A stretch of 64,000 nucleotides of DNA, taken from contig CP041667.1 in the NCBI GenBank assembly GCA_007361935.1, positions 2,074,501 to 2,138,500 on the forward strand. Direction: 5' to 3'. Shown piece after piece: positions 1-9,715 of the stretch. Made by a program: the position numbers and the translations under genes. Below the pieces are notes generated by a model. It was given only the letters and a program-made list of their open reading frames with translations, was not told the DNA's origin and made no database searches. The first letter of the stretch is position 1; each line of letters starts with the position of its first letter. Origin of the DNA: Lachnospiraceae bacterium KGMB03038 (GTDB lineage: Bacteria > Bacillota > Clostridia > Lachnospirales > Lachnospiraceae).

Positions 1-674
1 AGCGCCCGGATCTGATCCGCGATCTCTTCTCTCAGCCGGAAATCCGTACCTTTCATTCCATGGCGCTCTCCCTGGATGAAGTCCTGTTCCTTCTTCTCGA
101 TCAGATAGTCGATGCCATAAAGCGCCACCCTCCGGTAGTCTCCTACGATCCGGCCCCTTCCGTAGGTATCCGGCAGACCGGTAATGATCTTATTATGCCG
201 GGCCTTTTTCATCTCCGGCGTATAAATATCAAAAACCCCCTGGTTATGGGTCTTGTGGTATTTCGTAAAAATCTCATGCAGTTTCGGACTTGGCGTATAG
301 CCGTAAGTGGTGCAGGCCTGCTCTGCCATATTGATCCCGCCATAGGGCATAAAAGCTCGTTTCAGCGGCTTGTCCGTCTGAAGGCCCACCACCTGTTCTA
401 AATCTTTCAGATCCTCCTTGATATAGCCAGGGCCGTAGGATGTAAGGCCAGAGACCACTTCCGTCTCCATATCCAGGACTCCACCCTTTTCCCGCTCTTG
501 CTTCTGAAGTTTCTGCAGCTCTCCCCAAAGCAGGTCTGTAGCTTCTGTAGAGCCCTCCAGGAATTGTTCGTCTCCATCATAGGGTGTATAATTCATCTGG
601 ATGAAATCTCTCACATTCACATCATCTTTCCAAAGTCTTCCCTGAAAGCCATTCCATTGTTCAAATTGTGTCAT
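1..674 (-). CDS. pflB: Pyruvate formate-lyase (formate C-acetyltransferase), N-terminal part
   Basis: Cytosolic glycyl-radical enzyme converting pyruvate plus CoA to acetyl-CoA and formate in anaerobic fermentation. About 224 residues are readable from the ATG at 672-674; the gene runs off the left edge, so the catalytic cysteines and C-terminal glycyl-radical loop are not visible. The N-terminus (MTQFEQWNGFQGRLW) and the stretch FMPYGGINMAEQACTTYGY are typical of PflB. A purine-rich ribosome site (GGAGA) lies just upstream. The reading frame has no stop within the window. The family assignment is secure; the activating enzyme gene is not in view. Confidence 0.93.
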   Translation of the reverse strand, partial: MTQFEQWNGFQGRLWKDDVNVRDFIQMNYTPYDGDEQFLEGSTEATDLLWGELQKLQKQEREKGGVLDMETEVVSGLTSYGPGYIKEDLKDLEQVVGLQTDKPLKRAFMPYGGINMAEQACTTYGYTPSPKLHEIFTKYHKTHNQGVFDIYTPEMKKARHNKIITGLPDTYGRGRIVGDYRRVALYGIDYLIEKKEQDFIQGERHGMKGTDFRLREEIADQIRA

Positions 675-821
675 AACGATCGATCTCCTTTCCAAGAATT
701 CTTTCTTTCCTCCCCTAGGATAACACCCAGCCGATCAAATCACAATATATTTATTGAAAATAGGTATCATTTTCGTTTATGTACGTGATTTTATACAATG
801 CCATGACACAAAAATTCTAGA

Positions 822-917
822 AAAGCGTCAAATGGGTACAGGGCTTGGCGCGTTTTGGTACACCCCAAACGTCAATTGGGGACGTAGCCTTTTTTAACTT
901 TACTACGTCCCCAATGA
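822..917. repeat. Palindromic intergenic repeat downstream of glgP
   Basis: A perfect 13-bp inverted repeat (875-887 with 903-915) surrounds a 15-nt AT-rich loop and touches the glgP stop codon. Just to its left the words CGTCAAATGGG and CGTCAATTGGGG repeat at about 45-nt spacing. The stem-loop lacks a T-run on the glgP strand, so it is not a classic intrinsic terminator. It resembles a REP or MITE-type element. The rest of 675-917 is AT-rich and shows no gene. Confidence 0.45.
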
Positions 918-3179
918 TTACAGCTTCCAGATATCCCTGTTATATTCCGCAATCGTCCTGTCGGATGAGAAATATCCCGCTTTCGCGATATTCACCAGCA
1001 TTTTCTTTGCCCAGGCTGTACGGTCTTCATATCCCGCATATGCCTGTTCTTTTGCCTTGATATAGTCTTTCACATCCAGCAGTGTCATGAACCAGTCTTT
1101 CTGGATCAGCTCCGCATGGATCTTCAACAGATGGTATGGATCTCCGATCCGCATCATTTCCGGGCTGATGATGAAGTTGATCCACTCCCGGATCTGTTCG
1201 TCATTGATATAATAATCTGCCGCCCGGTAATCGCCATTGGCGTAATGTCGGATGACCTCCTCGCTGGAAGCTCCGAAGATATAAATGTTCTCATCTCCTA
1301 CCAACTGATGGATCTCTACATTGGCTCCGTCTTCTGTTCCCAATGTTACCGCTCCGTTCAGCATGAATTTCATATTACCGGTTCCGGAGGCTTCTTTTGA
1401 GGCCAGTGATATCTGCTCGGAAATATCGCAGGCCGGAATCAGATGTTCCGCCAAAGTCACGTTATAGTTTTCTACCATGACCACCTTCAGATACGGAGAT
1501 ACTTCCGGATCGTTGTCGATCAGTTCCTGCAGACACAGGATCAAATGAATGATATCTTTGGCGATCTCATACGCAGGCGCCGCCTTGGCCCCAAAGATCA
1601 TGGTAATCGGCCTGGCCGGCTTCTTCCCGCTCTTGATCTCCAGATATTTGGCGATCACTGACAGCACATTCATCTGCTGCCGCTTGTACTCATGAAGCCG
1701 CTTTACTTGAATGTCGAAGATAGAATCCGGATTCAATTCGACTCCCTGTGTCTTTTTCAAATATTCTGCCAGCTCTGCTTTTTTCTGATGTTTTACTTCC
1801 AGCAGAGACTGAAGCGCTTCCTGGTCTTCCTTATGGGCAAGCAGCCCTTCCAGCGCAAGAGCGTCTTTTCGGAAATCGCCTTCCACATAGTGGTCCAGCC
1901 ATGCTACCAGCTCCCGGTTGCAGTACAGCAGCCACCGGCGGAATGTGATTCCGTTTGTCTTATTGTTGAATTTCTCCGGGTAAATGTCATAAAATGGCTT
2001 CAGCTCAGAGTTTTTCAAGATTTCTGTATGCAGCTCCGCCACTCCGTTGACACTGCACCCGTAATGGATATCCATGTGGGCCATGTGAACCCGGCCTTCC
2101 TGGTCGATGATAGCCACTCGTTCGTCCTGATATCTGCCCTTGATCCGAAGATCCAGTTCCCGGATGATAGGAACCAGCTGCGGCACTACTCTTTCCAGAT
2201 AGTGAAGAGGCCATTTCTCCAGCGCTTCCGCCAATATCGTGTGATTGGTGTAGGCGCAGGTCTTCTGGACGATCTCTACCGCCTCGTTAAAATCAATGTT
2301 CTTCTGCACCAACAGACGGATCAGCTCCGGAATCACCATCGATGGGTGCGTATCATTGATCTGGATCACCACATGTTCATGGAGTTTTCTCAGATCATAT
2401 CCCTTTTCCTCACACTCTTTCAAAATGAACTGCGCTCCATTGGACACCATGAAATACTGCTGATAGATCCTCAGCAGATTTCCCGCTTCATCACTGTCAT
2501 CCGGATACAAAAAGAGGGTCAGGTTCTTGCCGATATTGTATTTATCAAAAGAGATCCCATCTCCTACAATGCTCTCGTCTACTCCCTCCACATCAAACAG
2601 ATGGAGTTTGTTTTTCCCATTTTCGTATCCTGCCACATCAATGTCATAGAGTTTGGAAGTCAGGGTAAAATCCTTAAATGGCACTTGGAAGCCTACACCC
2701 GTATCCGTCAGCCAGCTTTCCGGCTCCAGCCATGGATTCGGCGTTTCCTTCTGTTTGTGATCCTCAAATACCTGTTTAAAAAGTCCCATATGGTAATTCA
2801 GCCCGATTCCATCCCCATTCAGCCCTAAAGTAGCAATGGAGTCTAAAAAGCAGGCCGCCAGCCGTCCCAGACCTCCATTTCCGAGAGACGGCTCTGGTTC
2901 AATCTCTTCAATGGCCGCCAAGGTTTTCCCATTTTCCTCTAGAATCTGCGATACTTCCTCGTAGATCCCCAGATTGATCAGGTTATTGGACAGCAGTTTC
3001 CCGATCAGAAATTCCGCGGAAATATAGTAAAGTTTCCGGTTTCCCGTAATCTCCGGGAGCTTCCGCAGCTGCTCTTTTGTATAAGACAAAAGGGCCAGAT
3101 ACAGCTCCTGATCTTTTGCTTCACAGATACTCTTGTGAAATCGCTCCTGCACCAGTTTTTCTAACTCTTCTCTTACCAT
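918..3179 (-). CDS. glgP: Glycogen/maltodextrin phosphorylase
   Basis: PLP-dependent glucosyltransferase (GT35) that releases glucose-1-phosphate from alpha-1,4-glucans in the cytosol. 753 residues, slightly shorter than enteric homologues. The PLP-lysine region is clear near the C-terminus (EASGTGNMKFMLNGAVTLG, with TEDGANVEI after it), as is NGGLGRLAACFLDS near residue 105. I chose the ATG at 3179 because the sequence before it (AAAGGAG, 6 nt upstream) is its ribosome site; a start 7 codons earlier would translate that site. It is followed by the palindromic repeat at 875-915. It lies alone between pflB and yajC. Confidence 0.95.
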   Translation of the reverse strand: MVREELEKLVQERFHKSICEAKDQELYLALLSYTKEQLRKLPEITGNRKLYYISAEFLIGKLLSNNLINLGIYEEVSQILEENGKTLAAIEEIEPEPSLGNGGLGRLAACFLDSIATLGLNGDGIGLNYHMGLFKQVFEDHKQKETPNPWLEPESWLTDTGVGFQVPFKDFTLTSKLYDIDVAGYENGKNKLHLFDVEGVDESIVGDGISFDKYNIGKNLTLFLYPDDSDEAGNLLRIYQQYFMVSNGAQFILKECEEKGYDLRKLHEHVVIQINDTHPSMVIPELIRLLVQKNIDFNEAVEIVQKTCAYTNHTILAEALEKWPLHYLERVVPQLVPIIRELDLRIKGRYQDERVAIIDQEGRVHMAHMDIHYGCSVNGVAELHTEILKNSELKPFYDIYPEKFNNKTNGITFRRWLLYCNRELVAWLDHYVEGDFRKDALALEGLLAHKEDQEALQSLLEVKHQKKAELAEYLKKTQGVELNPDSIFDIQVKRLHEYKRQQMNVLSVIAKYLEIKSGKKPARPITMIFGAKAAPAYEIAKDIIHLILCLQELIDNDPEVSPYLKVVMVENYNVTLAEHLIPACDISEQISLASKEASGTGNMKFMLNGAVTLGTEDGANVEIHQLVGDENIYIFGASSEEVIRHYANGDYRAADYYINDEQIREWINFIISPEMMRIGDPYHLLKIHAELIQKDWFMTLLDVKDYIKAKEQAYAGYEDRTAWAKKMLVNIAKAGYFSSDRTIAEYNRDIWKL

Positions 3180-3226
3180 CGTCTTTCTCCTTTCAAACAT
3201 AGCGGGATAACTCCTGCCTTTTTCAG

Positions 3227-3270
3227 TAAAAATACCGCTCCATAACTAAATCCAGTTATTTTGCGGTATC
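3227..3270 (-). terminator. Intrinsic terminator after yajC
   Basis: Nested stems ATACCGC/GCGGTAT (3232-3238 with 3263-3269) and ATAACT/AGTTAT are followed on the minus strand by a T-run. It ends the tgt-yajC unit. Confidence 0.7.
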
Positions 3271-3285
3271 TTTCGTTCTGTCTGT

Positions 3286-3594
3286 TTATTCGGTTGAAGT
3301 AGCTTTCTCGATCTGCGCGATCGCTGCCTTCTGCATCGGAATCCGGCAATTTCGGTTGCTTCCAAATTCCACGATGACATCATCATCATTAATATCAATG
3401 ATCACGCCGTAAAATCCACTGGTAGTAAGGACAGTATCCCCAACTTCCATCTCCGCGATCATTGCCTGAACTCTTTTCTGTTCCTTTTTCTGCGGACGGA
3501 TAAAGATGAACCAGAAACCACCAAAGATCACTATATATATAATGATCAGCAGGCCCCAGCTTCCACCGCCGCTCTGTGATGCTAATGCAAACAT
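3286..3594 (-). CDS. yajC: Preprotein translocase accessory subunit YajC
   Basis: Small Sec-associated membrane protein, 102 residues. One transmembrane helix (about residues 13-32, LLIIIYIVIFGGFWFIFI) is followed by the signature RPQKKEQKR and a small beta-rich cytosolic domain (GDTVLTTSGFYGVI). The ribosome site AGGAGG is 8 nt before the ATG. The tgt-yajC order is a widely conserved pair. It acts with SecDF at the membrane; the precise role is known only from the family. Confidence 0.95.
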   Translation of the reverse strand: MFALASQSGGGSWGLLIIIYIVIFGGFWFIFIRPQKKEQKRVQAMIAEMEVGDTVLTTSGFYGVIIDINDDDVIVEFGSNRNCRIPMQKAAIAQIEKATSTE

Positions 3595-3696
3595 ACTAAA
3601 TTCCTCCTAAATCTCTTTTCGCACTATTGCTATCATACACAAAAATCCATATTTCATCAAGTGCTTTCGTCTAATTCCAGAAAATTTTATTCTATT

Positions 3697-4830
3697 TTAT
3701 TCATTTCCCGCCGTCATTCCACTGAGCTTTTTCTTCTTGTATTCCTGATAATTCCCAGCTTCAATGGCCCCTCGGATTTCCTTCATCATAGTATTGTAGA
3801 AATACAGATTGTGAAGCACACAAAGCCGCATCCCCAGCATTTCTTTTGCTTTCAGCAGATGCCGGATATAAGCTCTGGAATATCTGCGGCACACCGGACA
3901 CTGGCACCCTTCCTCAATGGGGCGCGCATCCAGCTCGTATTTTGCGTTAAATAGATTTAATTTTCCTTGGTTGGTATAGACATGGCCATGCCGGCCGTTT
4001 CTGCTTGGGTAGACACAGTCAAAGAAGTCCACGCCCCGGTCCACCGCTTCCAAAATATTGGCAGGCGTACCCACTCCCATCAGATAAGTAGGCTTATTTA
4101 CCGGCAGATGAGGGACTACCGCCTCCAGGATCCGGTACATATCCTCATGGGACTCGCCTACCGCCAGGCCGCCCACCGCATAACCGTCAAGATCCAGCTC
4201 CGCAATCTCCTGAGCATGACGGATACGGATATCTTCACAGATCCCGCCTTGGTTGATCCCAAACAGAAGCTGACGCGGATTGATGGTGTCCGGCAGACTG
4301 TTCAGCCGTTCCATCTCCTTTTTGCAGCGCCTCAGCCACCGGGCGGTCCTTGCCACAGACCGCTCAATATAATCCCGGTCCGCCACACTGGATGGACATT
4401 CATCAAAAGCCATGGCTATGGTGGAGGCAAGGTTGGACTGGATCTGCATACTCTCTTCCGGCCCCATGAATATCCTTCGTCCATCAATATGGGAATTGAA
4501 ATAAACGCCTTCTTCCTGGATCTTGCGCAGGCCCGCCAAGGAGAACACCTGGAACCCGCCTGAATCCGTCAGGATTGGCTTATCCCATACCATAAACTTG
4601 TGAAGTCCCCCAAGCTTTTTCACCACCTGGTCCCCGGGGCGCACATGGAGATGGTATGTATTAGAAAGCTCTACCTGGGTTCCGATCTCTTCCAGATCTT
4701 CAGTAGAAACCGCTCCCTTGATCGCCGCCGCTGTTCCTACATTCATAAATACAGGGGTCTCAACGACCCCATGTACAGTGTGAAGCCTTCCTCGTTTAGC
4801 AAGGCCGTCACGCTTTATCAATTCATACAT
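3697..4830 (-). CDS. tgt: tRNA-guanine(34) transglycosylase
   Basis: Exchanges guanine-34 for preQ1 in GUN-decoding tRNAs during queuosine synthesis. 377 residues, usual bacterial length. Visible: the active-site segment LTDSGGFQVFSL, the second catalytic-Asp region FDCVYPSRNGRHGH, and the zinc site CQCPVCRRYSRAYIRHL. The start is ATG with AAGGA 10 nt upstream. It is 20 nt after the L,D-transpeptidase and upstream of yajC. The variant YPSRNGRHG differs slightly from the enteric MPTRNARNG form. Confidence 0.96.
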   Translation of the reverse strand: MYELIKRDGLAKRGRLHTVHGVVETPVFMNVGTAAAIKGAVSTEDLEEIGTQVELSNTYHLHVRPGDQVVKKLGGLHKFMVWDKPILTDSGGFQVFSLAGLRKIQEEGVYFNSHIDGRRIFMGPEESMQIQSNLASTIAMAFDECPSSVADRDYIERSVARTARWLRRCKKEMERLNSLPDTINPRQLLFGINQGGICEDIRIRHAQEIAELDLDGYAVGGLAVGESHEDMYRILEAVVPHLPVNKPTYLMGVGTPANILEAVDRGVDFFDCVYPSRNGRHGHVYTNQGKLNLFNAKYELDARPIEEGCQCPVCRRYSRAYIRHLLKAKEMLGMRLCVLHNLYFYNTMMKEIRGAIEAGNYQEYKKKKLSGMTAGNE

Positions 4831-4849
4831 TGCATTCTCATCCTTTGAT

Positions 4850-6685
4850 TTAGTAATGGCATACCACCGGCGTACCGTCAGAGATCAGATCATACATCTT
4901 TGCCGCCTGATCCGTTGGCATGTTGATACACCCATGGGATCCATTCGTCTTGTAGCGTTCGCCGCCAAAAGAAGACTGCCAGGAGGCATCGTGGAATCCG
5001 ATTCCGCCGTTAAATGGCATCCAGTATTTTACCGGTGACTCATAGGTATAAGACCCGTCAGGAAGCCGGTCTCCCCGAAGCACCGCGTTTTTTGTCTTAT
5101 ATGACAAAGAATAAGTTCCTTGCGGAGTCCCATTTCCTTTATTAGGATTTCCCGTTACAACCGGAGAATCCAGGACCACCTGACCATCCTTAATGAAATA
5201 CGCATGCTGGTTGGTCAAGTCCACTTCCGCATAGGTGGTTCCAATGTCAATAGAACCATGGCTTGCCGCCCGGCTGGAGTATTCCGGTTCCCTTGTTACT
5301 ACTTCGCCATTCTGGATATTTGCGACCAACGCATTGTATTCCGCATCCTGGTCGATCTTCCACCCATAACTTCCGCCTTCTACTGTCACCGTATTCCCTG
5401 TCGCTGTGGTAAACTGTCTGGATTTTCCTTTTGTATCATATTTGTCCGCCAGCGACTGGATATATTGCTTTACCGCATCTGTATTAAAGGTAACTTCCAT
5501 CTTATCATTGACCGTTACCCACTGAGAGATCACAGCCGCGTTTACCACCTCTGTATTGGGGTTGAAATCATAGGTGATCTCCGCTTTTAAGTAGCTGTTC
5601 ATGGCATTATTAGCCGCGATCACTTCTTCAGAGTCTGACACATATGAAGGCTTGATATAGCACTCTTCTTCTGTCAGATTCAACGTGTGCTGGAATCCTT
5701 CAATATAACTGCGCACTTTCTCATTGAACACTTCTTCATTGATCTGCGTCCCCACAACTTCCGGCACGATCTCAAATTGGGTTTCCTTAAATTCCGGGTG
5801 CGCGTTTACGGACGCCACCTGATTCTCAGGATTCATGCATGCCAGAGCCGCGATCTGCTCCGCCAGCGCAGTCTCGTCATATTTGACTCCTACTTCCGCA
5901 TCCAGCTCCGGGTGGTCCCACAATGTCGTCAGCCACAGGAAATTATCCTGATCCTTCACAAGCTGAGCCAACTGCTTGCCAGGCACATACTCCAGAGAAA
6001 TATTTTTGCCTGCGATCTCTTCCGTTCCGCCGTCAGATTCTTCCAGCGTCAGTGTGTAATCTTCTACCTGCTGGCGCATATAATCTTCAACCTGGCTGAC
6101 ACTCTTTAAAGACACGTCTGTTCCATTGATCGTAGTAAAGAACATGAAATGACTATTAAAGTAAACCGCAAATCCAATATAGACTACAGCGATCACACCA
6201 ATGATACTGCCGATGATGATCGCCAGTTTCTTTCTAAATTTATGCTTCCGATAGGCCTTTTCCGCATCCGTCTCTTCTTCCTCCTCGCTCTCCTCTTCCG
6301 GATTCAGAATATCCGTCTGGTCTTCCGCGCTATCTTTGTCCAATTCCTCTTCTAATGCCTCTTCTGCCTCTTCCTGAAAATCCTCTTCCTTTTCTAAGTC
6401 CTCTTCATCCAGGAAATCTTCCTCTAAATCTTCTTCGCCATCTAGGTCTTCTTCATCTAAAAATTCTTCGCTGTCGAAACCCTCATCTTCATCCTCTTCG
6501 TCTAAGAATTCTTCTTCATCTAAATCTTTTTCCTGGAGATCCTTGTCGTCTAAATCCTCTTCCTCAGACACAGGGATATCTTCCTCTTCTTTCTTTTCAA
6601 AGACTTTATCTCTATCCAGATCATCATAGATCTCTTTCATTGTTTCTTCAATGATCTCATCTGCATTTTTATCAGTATTTCCCAT
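4850..6685 (-). CDS. Membrane-anchored L,D-transpeptidase (YkuD family)
   Basis: Cell-wall enzyme forming 3-3 peptidoglycan cross-links or attaching proteins. 611 residues: a very acidic, low-complexity cytosolic N-terminus (about 1-140, rich in E and D), one transmembrane helix (about 151-173), a putative peptidoglycan-binding domain of the PG_binding_4 type, and a C-terminal YkuD domain with the catalytic motif SHGCINMP. The cysteine, histidine and glycine of that motif are all present. Start ATG with GAGGAG 9 nt upstream. The acidic cytoplasmic tail of about 140 residues is unusual and may bind a basic partner or cations (inference). Confidence 0.9.
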   Translation of the reverse strand: MGNTDKNADEIIEETMKEIYDDLDRDKVFEKKEEEDIPVSEEEDLDDKDLQEKDLDEEEFLDEEDEDEGFDSEEFLDEEDLDGEEDLEEDFLDEEDLEKEEDFQEEAEEALEEELDKDSAEDQTDILNPEEESEEEEETDAEKAYRKHKFRKKLAIIIGSIIGVIAVVYIGFAVYFNSHFMFFTTINGTDVSLKSVSQVEDYMRQQVEDYTLTLEESDGGTEEIAGKNISLEYVPGKQLAQLVKDQDNFLWLTTLWDHPELDAEVGVKYDETALAEQIAALACMNPENQVASVNAHPEFKETQFEIVPEVVGTQINEEVFNEKVRSYIEGFQHTLNLTEEECYIKPSYVSDSEEVIAANNAMNSYLKAEITYDFNPNTEVVNAAVISQWVTVNDKMEVTFNTDAVKQYIQSLADKYDTKGKSRQFTTATGNTVTVEGGSYGWKIDQDAEYNALVANIQNGEVVTREPEYSSRAASHGSIDIGTTYAEVDLTNQHAYFIKDGQVVLDSPVVTGNPNKGNGTPQGTYSLSYKTKNAVLRGDRLPDGSYTYESPVKYWMPFNGGIGFHDASWQSSFGGERYKTNGSHGCINMPTDQAAKMYDLISDGTPVVCHY

Positions 6686-6806
6686 ATAACCATACTCCTC
6701 TTAATATTTACAGACTCACACGCTAACATTATAATATGCTTCCATGCAAAAGTACAGCATAAAATCTTTAAAATTTTTTGAAAAAAAGAAGGTTTTTTTG
6801 TGAAGG

Positions 6807-6835
6807 ATTGCAGGTTTTCTCCTCATCCTATATAA
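6807..6835 (+). promoter_or_regulatory. Sigma-A promoter of aroC
   Basis: TTGCAG at 6807-6812 and TATAAT at 6830-6835 with a 17-nt spacer, 44 nt before the aroC ATG. It lies in the divergent region between the L,D-transpeptidase gene and aroC. Confidence 0.75.
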
Positions 6836-6879
6836 TAGAACGGTACGACAGAAATCATACCAGCAAAAGGAGATTATTT

Positions 6880-7992
6880 ATGGCAGGTTCAACTTATGGA
6901 ACTTTATTTACGATCACTACCTGGGGCGAATCCCACGGTCCGGGAGTCGGCGTTGTCATTGATGGCTGCCCCGCGGGTCTGCCTCTTTCTTCCGAAGATA
7001 TACAGAAGTACCTAGACCGGCGCAGGCCCGGCCAAAGCCGTTATACCACTGCCCGCAATGAAGCAGATGAGGCGGAGATCCTCTCCGGCGTTTTTGAAGG
7101 GCGGACCACCGGAACTCCGATCTCAATCCTGATCCGCAATCAGGACCAGCGTTCCAGGGATTATGGGAATATCAAGGACTGTTACCGACCCGGCCACGCG
7201 GACTATCCTTTTGACGCCAAATACGGTTTCCGGGATTACCGGGGCGGCGGACGTTCTTCCGGCCGGGAGACCATTGGCCGGGTAGCCGCTGGCGCTGTAG
7301 CCGCTAAGCTGTTGGAAAGACTTGGCGTCCGTCTGCTGACCTATACCAAATCCATAGGTCCCGTCTCCATTCCTTCCGAGGAATATGATTACAGCCAGAT
7401 CAGCTGCAATCCTTTATACATGCCAAATGAAGAATATGCCCGGAAGGCACAGGATTATCTGCAGGAGTGTATCCACTCCCTGGATTCCTCCGGCGGTATC
7501 ATCGAATGTCAGGCCAAAGGACTTCCCGCCGGTATTGGAGAACCTGTTTTCCAAAAATTGGACGCCTGTCTGGCCAAGGCCATTATGTCCATTGGAGCCG
7601 TAAAAGGCGTAGAAATCGGCGACGGTTTCGCCGCCGCCAAGTCCAAAGGAAGTCTGAACAACGATCCCTTTATTTGTCAGGATGGAAAAATTTCCAAGAT
7701 GACTAATCATTCCGGCGGCACACTGGGCGGGTTCAGCGATGGTTCTGCATTGATCCTGCGGGCTGCGGTAAAGCCCACTTCCTCTATCGCGCGGGAGCAG
7801 AAAACCGTTACTTCCAGCCTGGAGAACACCACTTTGACCGTCAAAGGACGGCACGACCCGGTGATTGTTCCAAGAGCTGTAGTCGTAGTAGAAGCCATGA
7901 CTGCCCTGACTCTCATCGATCTTATGATGCAGAACATGACAGCCCGGTTAGAGTGGATGGAAAAATTTTATTTAGGGCCGGGGGATTTTTAA
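6880..7992 (+). CDS. aroC: Chorismate synthase
   Basis: Last shikimate-pathway enzyme: converts EPSP to chorismate using reduced FMN. 370 residues. Family signatures are present: TWGESHGPGVGVVIDGCPAG at the N-terminus, RPGHADYPFDAKYGFRDYRG, GRSSGRETIGRVAAGA, and the C-terminal RHDPVIVPRAVVVVEAM. The ATG at 6880 follows AAAAGGAG at the right distance; the longer upstream frame is AT-rich leader. Apparently a single-gene unit, with its own promoter and a palindromic terminator across its last codons. Confidence 0.97.
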   Translation: MAGSTYGTLFTITTWGESHGPGVGVVIDGCPAGLPLSSEDIQKYLDRRRPGQSRYTTARNEADEAEILSGVFEGRTTGTPISILIRNQDQRSRDYGNIKDCYRPGHADYPFDAKYGFRDYRGGGRSSGRETIGRVAAGAVAAKLLERLGVRLLTYTKSIGPVSIPSEEYDYSQISCNPLYMPNEEYARKAQDYLQECIHSLDSSGGIIECQAKGLPAGIGEPVFQKLDACLAKAIMSIGAVKGVEIGDGFAAAKSKGSLNNDPFICQDGKISKMTNHSGGTLGGFSDGSALILRAAVKPTSSIAREQKTVTSSLENTTLTVKGRHDPVIVPRAVVVVEAMTALTLIDLMMQNMTARLEWMEKFYLGPGDF

Positions 7993-8006
7993 AAATCCCC
8001 CGGCCC
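7975..8006. terminator. Perfect palindrome terminator between convergent genes
   Basis: A 32-bp perfect palindrome with 16-nt arms centred at 7990/7991. It contains the aroC stop codon and lies 24 nt from the stop of the convergent nucleoside kinase gene. The A/T centre and GC-rich arms suit bidirectional termination. Confidence 0.7.
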
Positions 8007-8030
8007 CAATTAAAAATGCCCTGTCCCTTT

Positions 8031-9701
8031 TTACACGCGAAAGCATCCGCCTCCAATGAACTCCCGCAGCAGGGAGTTCATTGGTACCATCTCGCTGCCG
8101 ATCCCCACGAAGTAATCCATAAATTTCAGCAGTCGTTTGGCTTCCAGATATTCCGGACAGTCCCGGTCAATCCCGAAGAGCAGCCTCTCTACGTAGGGTT
8201 TTAAGACCGCCAGCTCGTAGATCAGGGCAGAATTGAACATCACATCCGCCTCTTCTTGATAAGGGAAGATGTTGCGCTCTTCTCCCCGGCGCACAGAAGA
8301 CCACATACGGATGGTCTTTTGGGCAGAAGCGCCTCTGGTCCTGGCGTCCCGCACGATACGGCGGATCAGCCGTCCATCTGTGGTAGGGATCCGATTATGT
8401 TCGTCTATATTCAGCTGTGTCAATGCGCTGATATAAATCTTGAATTTATTCTCATTGGAGAGGCTTTCCGTCAGTTTGGGATTCAGGCAGTGGATCCCCT
8501 CGATGACCAGCACATCATTTGCGCCCAGTCTTTTTGGTTTATTTCCGTATTCTTTGTGCCCTGTCACAAAATTAAAGGTTGGGATCACCACTTCCTGGCC
8601 GGCCAGCAGTTCTTTGAGCTGCTGGTTAAAAAGCTCCACATCCACCGCTTCCAGACATTCAAAATCATAAGCTCCCGTCTCATCTCTTGGATTCTGCTCC
8701 CGCTCTACGAAATAATTATCCACCGCGATCGGGTGAGGAACTAATCCGTTTGCTCTAAGCTGGACCGAAAGTCTGTGGGAAAATGTAGTCTTTCCGGAAG
8801 AAGAGGGTCCTGCGATCAAAACAAACTTCACCTGAGGGCTGGCAGCGATCTCCCCGGCGATCTCCGCGATCTTCTTCTCCTGCAGAGCTTCCTGGACCAG
8901 CACTACATCTGTGGCTTCTCCCCCTGTGATCTTGTCATTTAAGGCTCCCACCGTCTCGATCCCCTGCATATCGCCCCATTTCGTAGATTCCTTCAGAACC
9001 TGGAACAGCTTATTCTGGGGCTGAAAATCCGGAACCTTAGCGGGATCTGACATATCCGGCATCTGGATCACAAATCCTTCATCATAAGGATAGAGTTTAA
9101 AGTACTTCAGATATCCGGCGCTTGGCACCATATATCCATAATTGTAATCTTCAAATTCATTCAGACTGTAGATATTAACTTTGGAAACTCTCCGATATTC
9201 AAACAGCCGCTCTTTATCGTACATCCCATGTTTGTGGAACAGCTCGATCGCTTCATCTGTATGTATACTCCGTTTCTGGATCGGCAGGTCTTCCTCCACC
9301 ATCTGGCGCATCCGCTCTTCCACCAGGCCAAGAAACGCTTCATCGGGAGACACCTTCCCCTCGATCGTACAGTAATATCCTTTGCTCACCGAATAATGGA
9401 TCCGAACCTTCTCAATTGCTTCCCTGTCAGCCACATCATAGATCGCCTTGACCAGCAGAAGGCTCATGCTCCGTTTATAGGTTTTGTGCCCCACCGATCC
9501 GCCGATGGTCTCGAAGCGGATCTCGCAGTCGAATCTCAAGGGCTTATGAAGTTCCTGCAGCCTGCCGTCTACAAACGCCAGGACAATATCATATTTATAA
9601 TTCTTCTGGAAATCCTTGGCGATCGTTCGATAGGAGGTTCCCTCCTGGTATATTCTCGTTTCCTCCCCCACGGTCACCCGATAGCTTCTCTTCTCCGCCA
9701 T
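8031..9701 (-). CDS. TGS-domain nucleoside (uridine-like) kinase
   Basis: 556 residues. The N-terminal half resembles the TGS and editing-like region of threonyl-tRNA synthetase; the C-terminal half is a P-loop kinase of the uridine kinase/phosphoribulokinase family with Walker A LIAGPSSSGKTTFSHRL (about residue 300) and a DDVLVIEGIHCLNP-like segment (NDVLVIEGIHCLN). Such proteins are annotated as nucleoside kinases in Firmicutes; substrate is uncertain. Start ATG at 9701 with AAAGGAG 5 nt upstream, preferred over an upstream in-frame codon. It closes the dnaG-rpoD-trmK-nif3 run. Confidence 0.85.
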   Translation of the reverse strand: MAEKRSYRVTVGEETRIYQEGTSYRTIAKDFQKNYKYDIVLAFVDGRLQELHKPLRFDCEIRFETIGGSVGHKTYKRSMSLLLVKAIYDVADREAIEKVRIHYSVSKGYYCTIEGKVSPDEAFLGLVEERMRQMVEEDLPIQKRSIHTDEAIELFHKHGMYDKERLFEYRRVSKVNIYSLNEFEDYNYGYMVPSAGYLKYFKLYPYDEGFVIQMPDMSDPAKVPDFQPQNKLFQVLKESTKWGDMQGIETVGALNDKITGGEATDVVLVQEALQEKKIAEIAGEIAASPQVKFVLIAGPSSSGKTTFSHRLSVQLRANGLVPHPIAVDNYFVEREQNPRDETGAYDFECLEAVDVELFNQQLKELLAGQEVVIPTFNFVTGHKEYGNKPKRLGANDVLVIEGIHCLNPKLTESLSNENKFKIYISALTQLNIDEHNRIPTTDGRLIRRIVRDARTRGASAQKTIRMWSSVRRGEERNIFPYQEEADVMFNSALIYELAVLKPYVERLLFGIDRDCPEYLEAKRLLKFMDYFVGIGSEMVPMNSLLREFIGGGCFRV

Positions 9702-9715
9702 TTTGTCTCCTTTCG

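Noticed and set aside
875..915. Intrinsic terminator for glgP
   Set aside because: Strong stem but no T-run on the glgP strand; recorded as a repeat instead.
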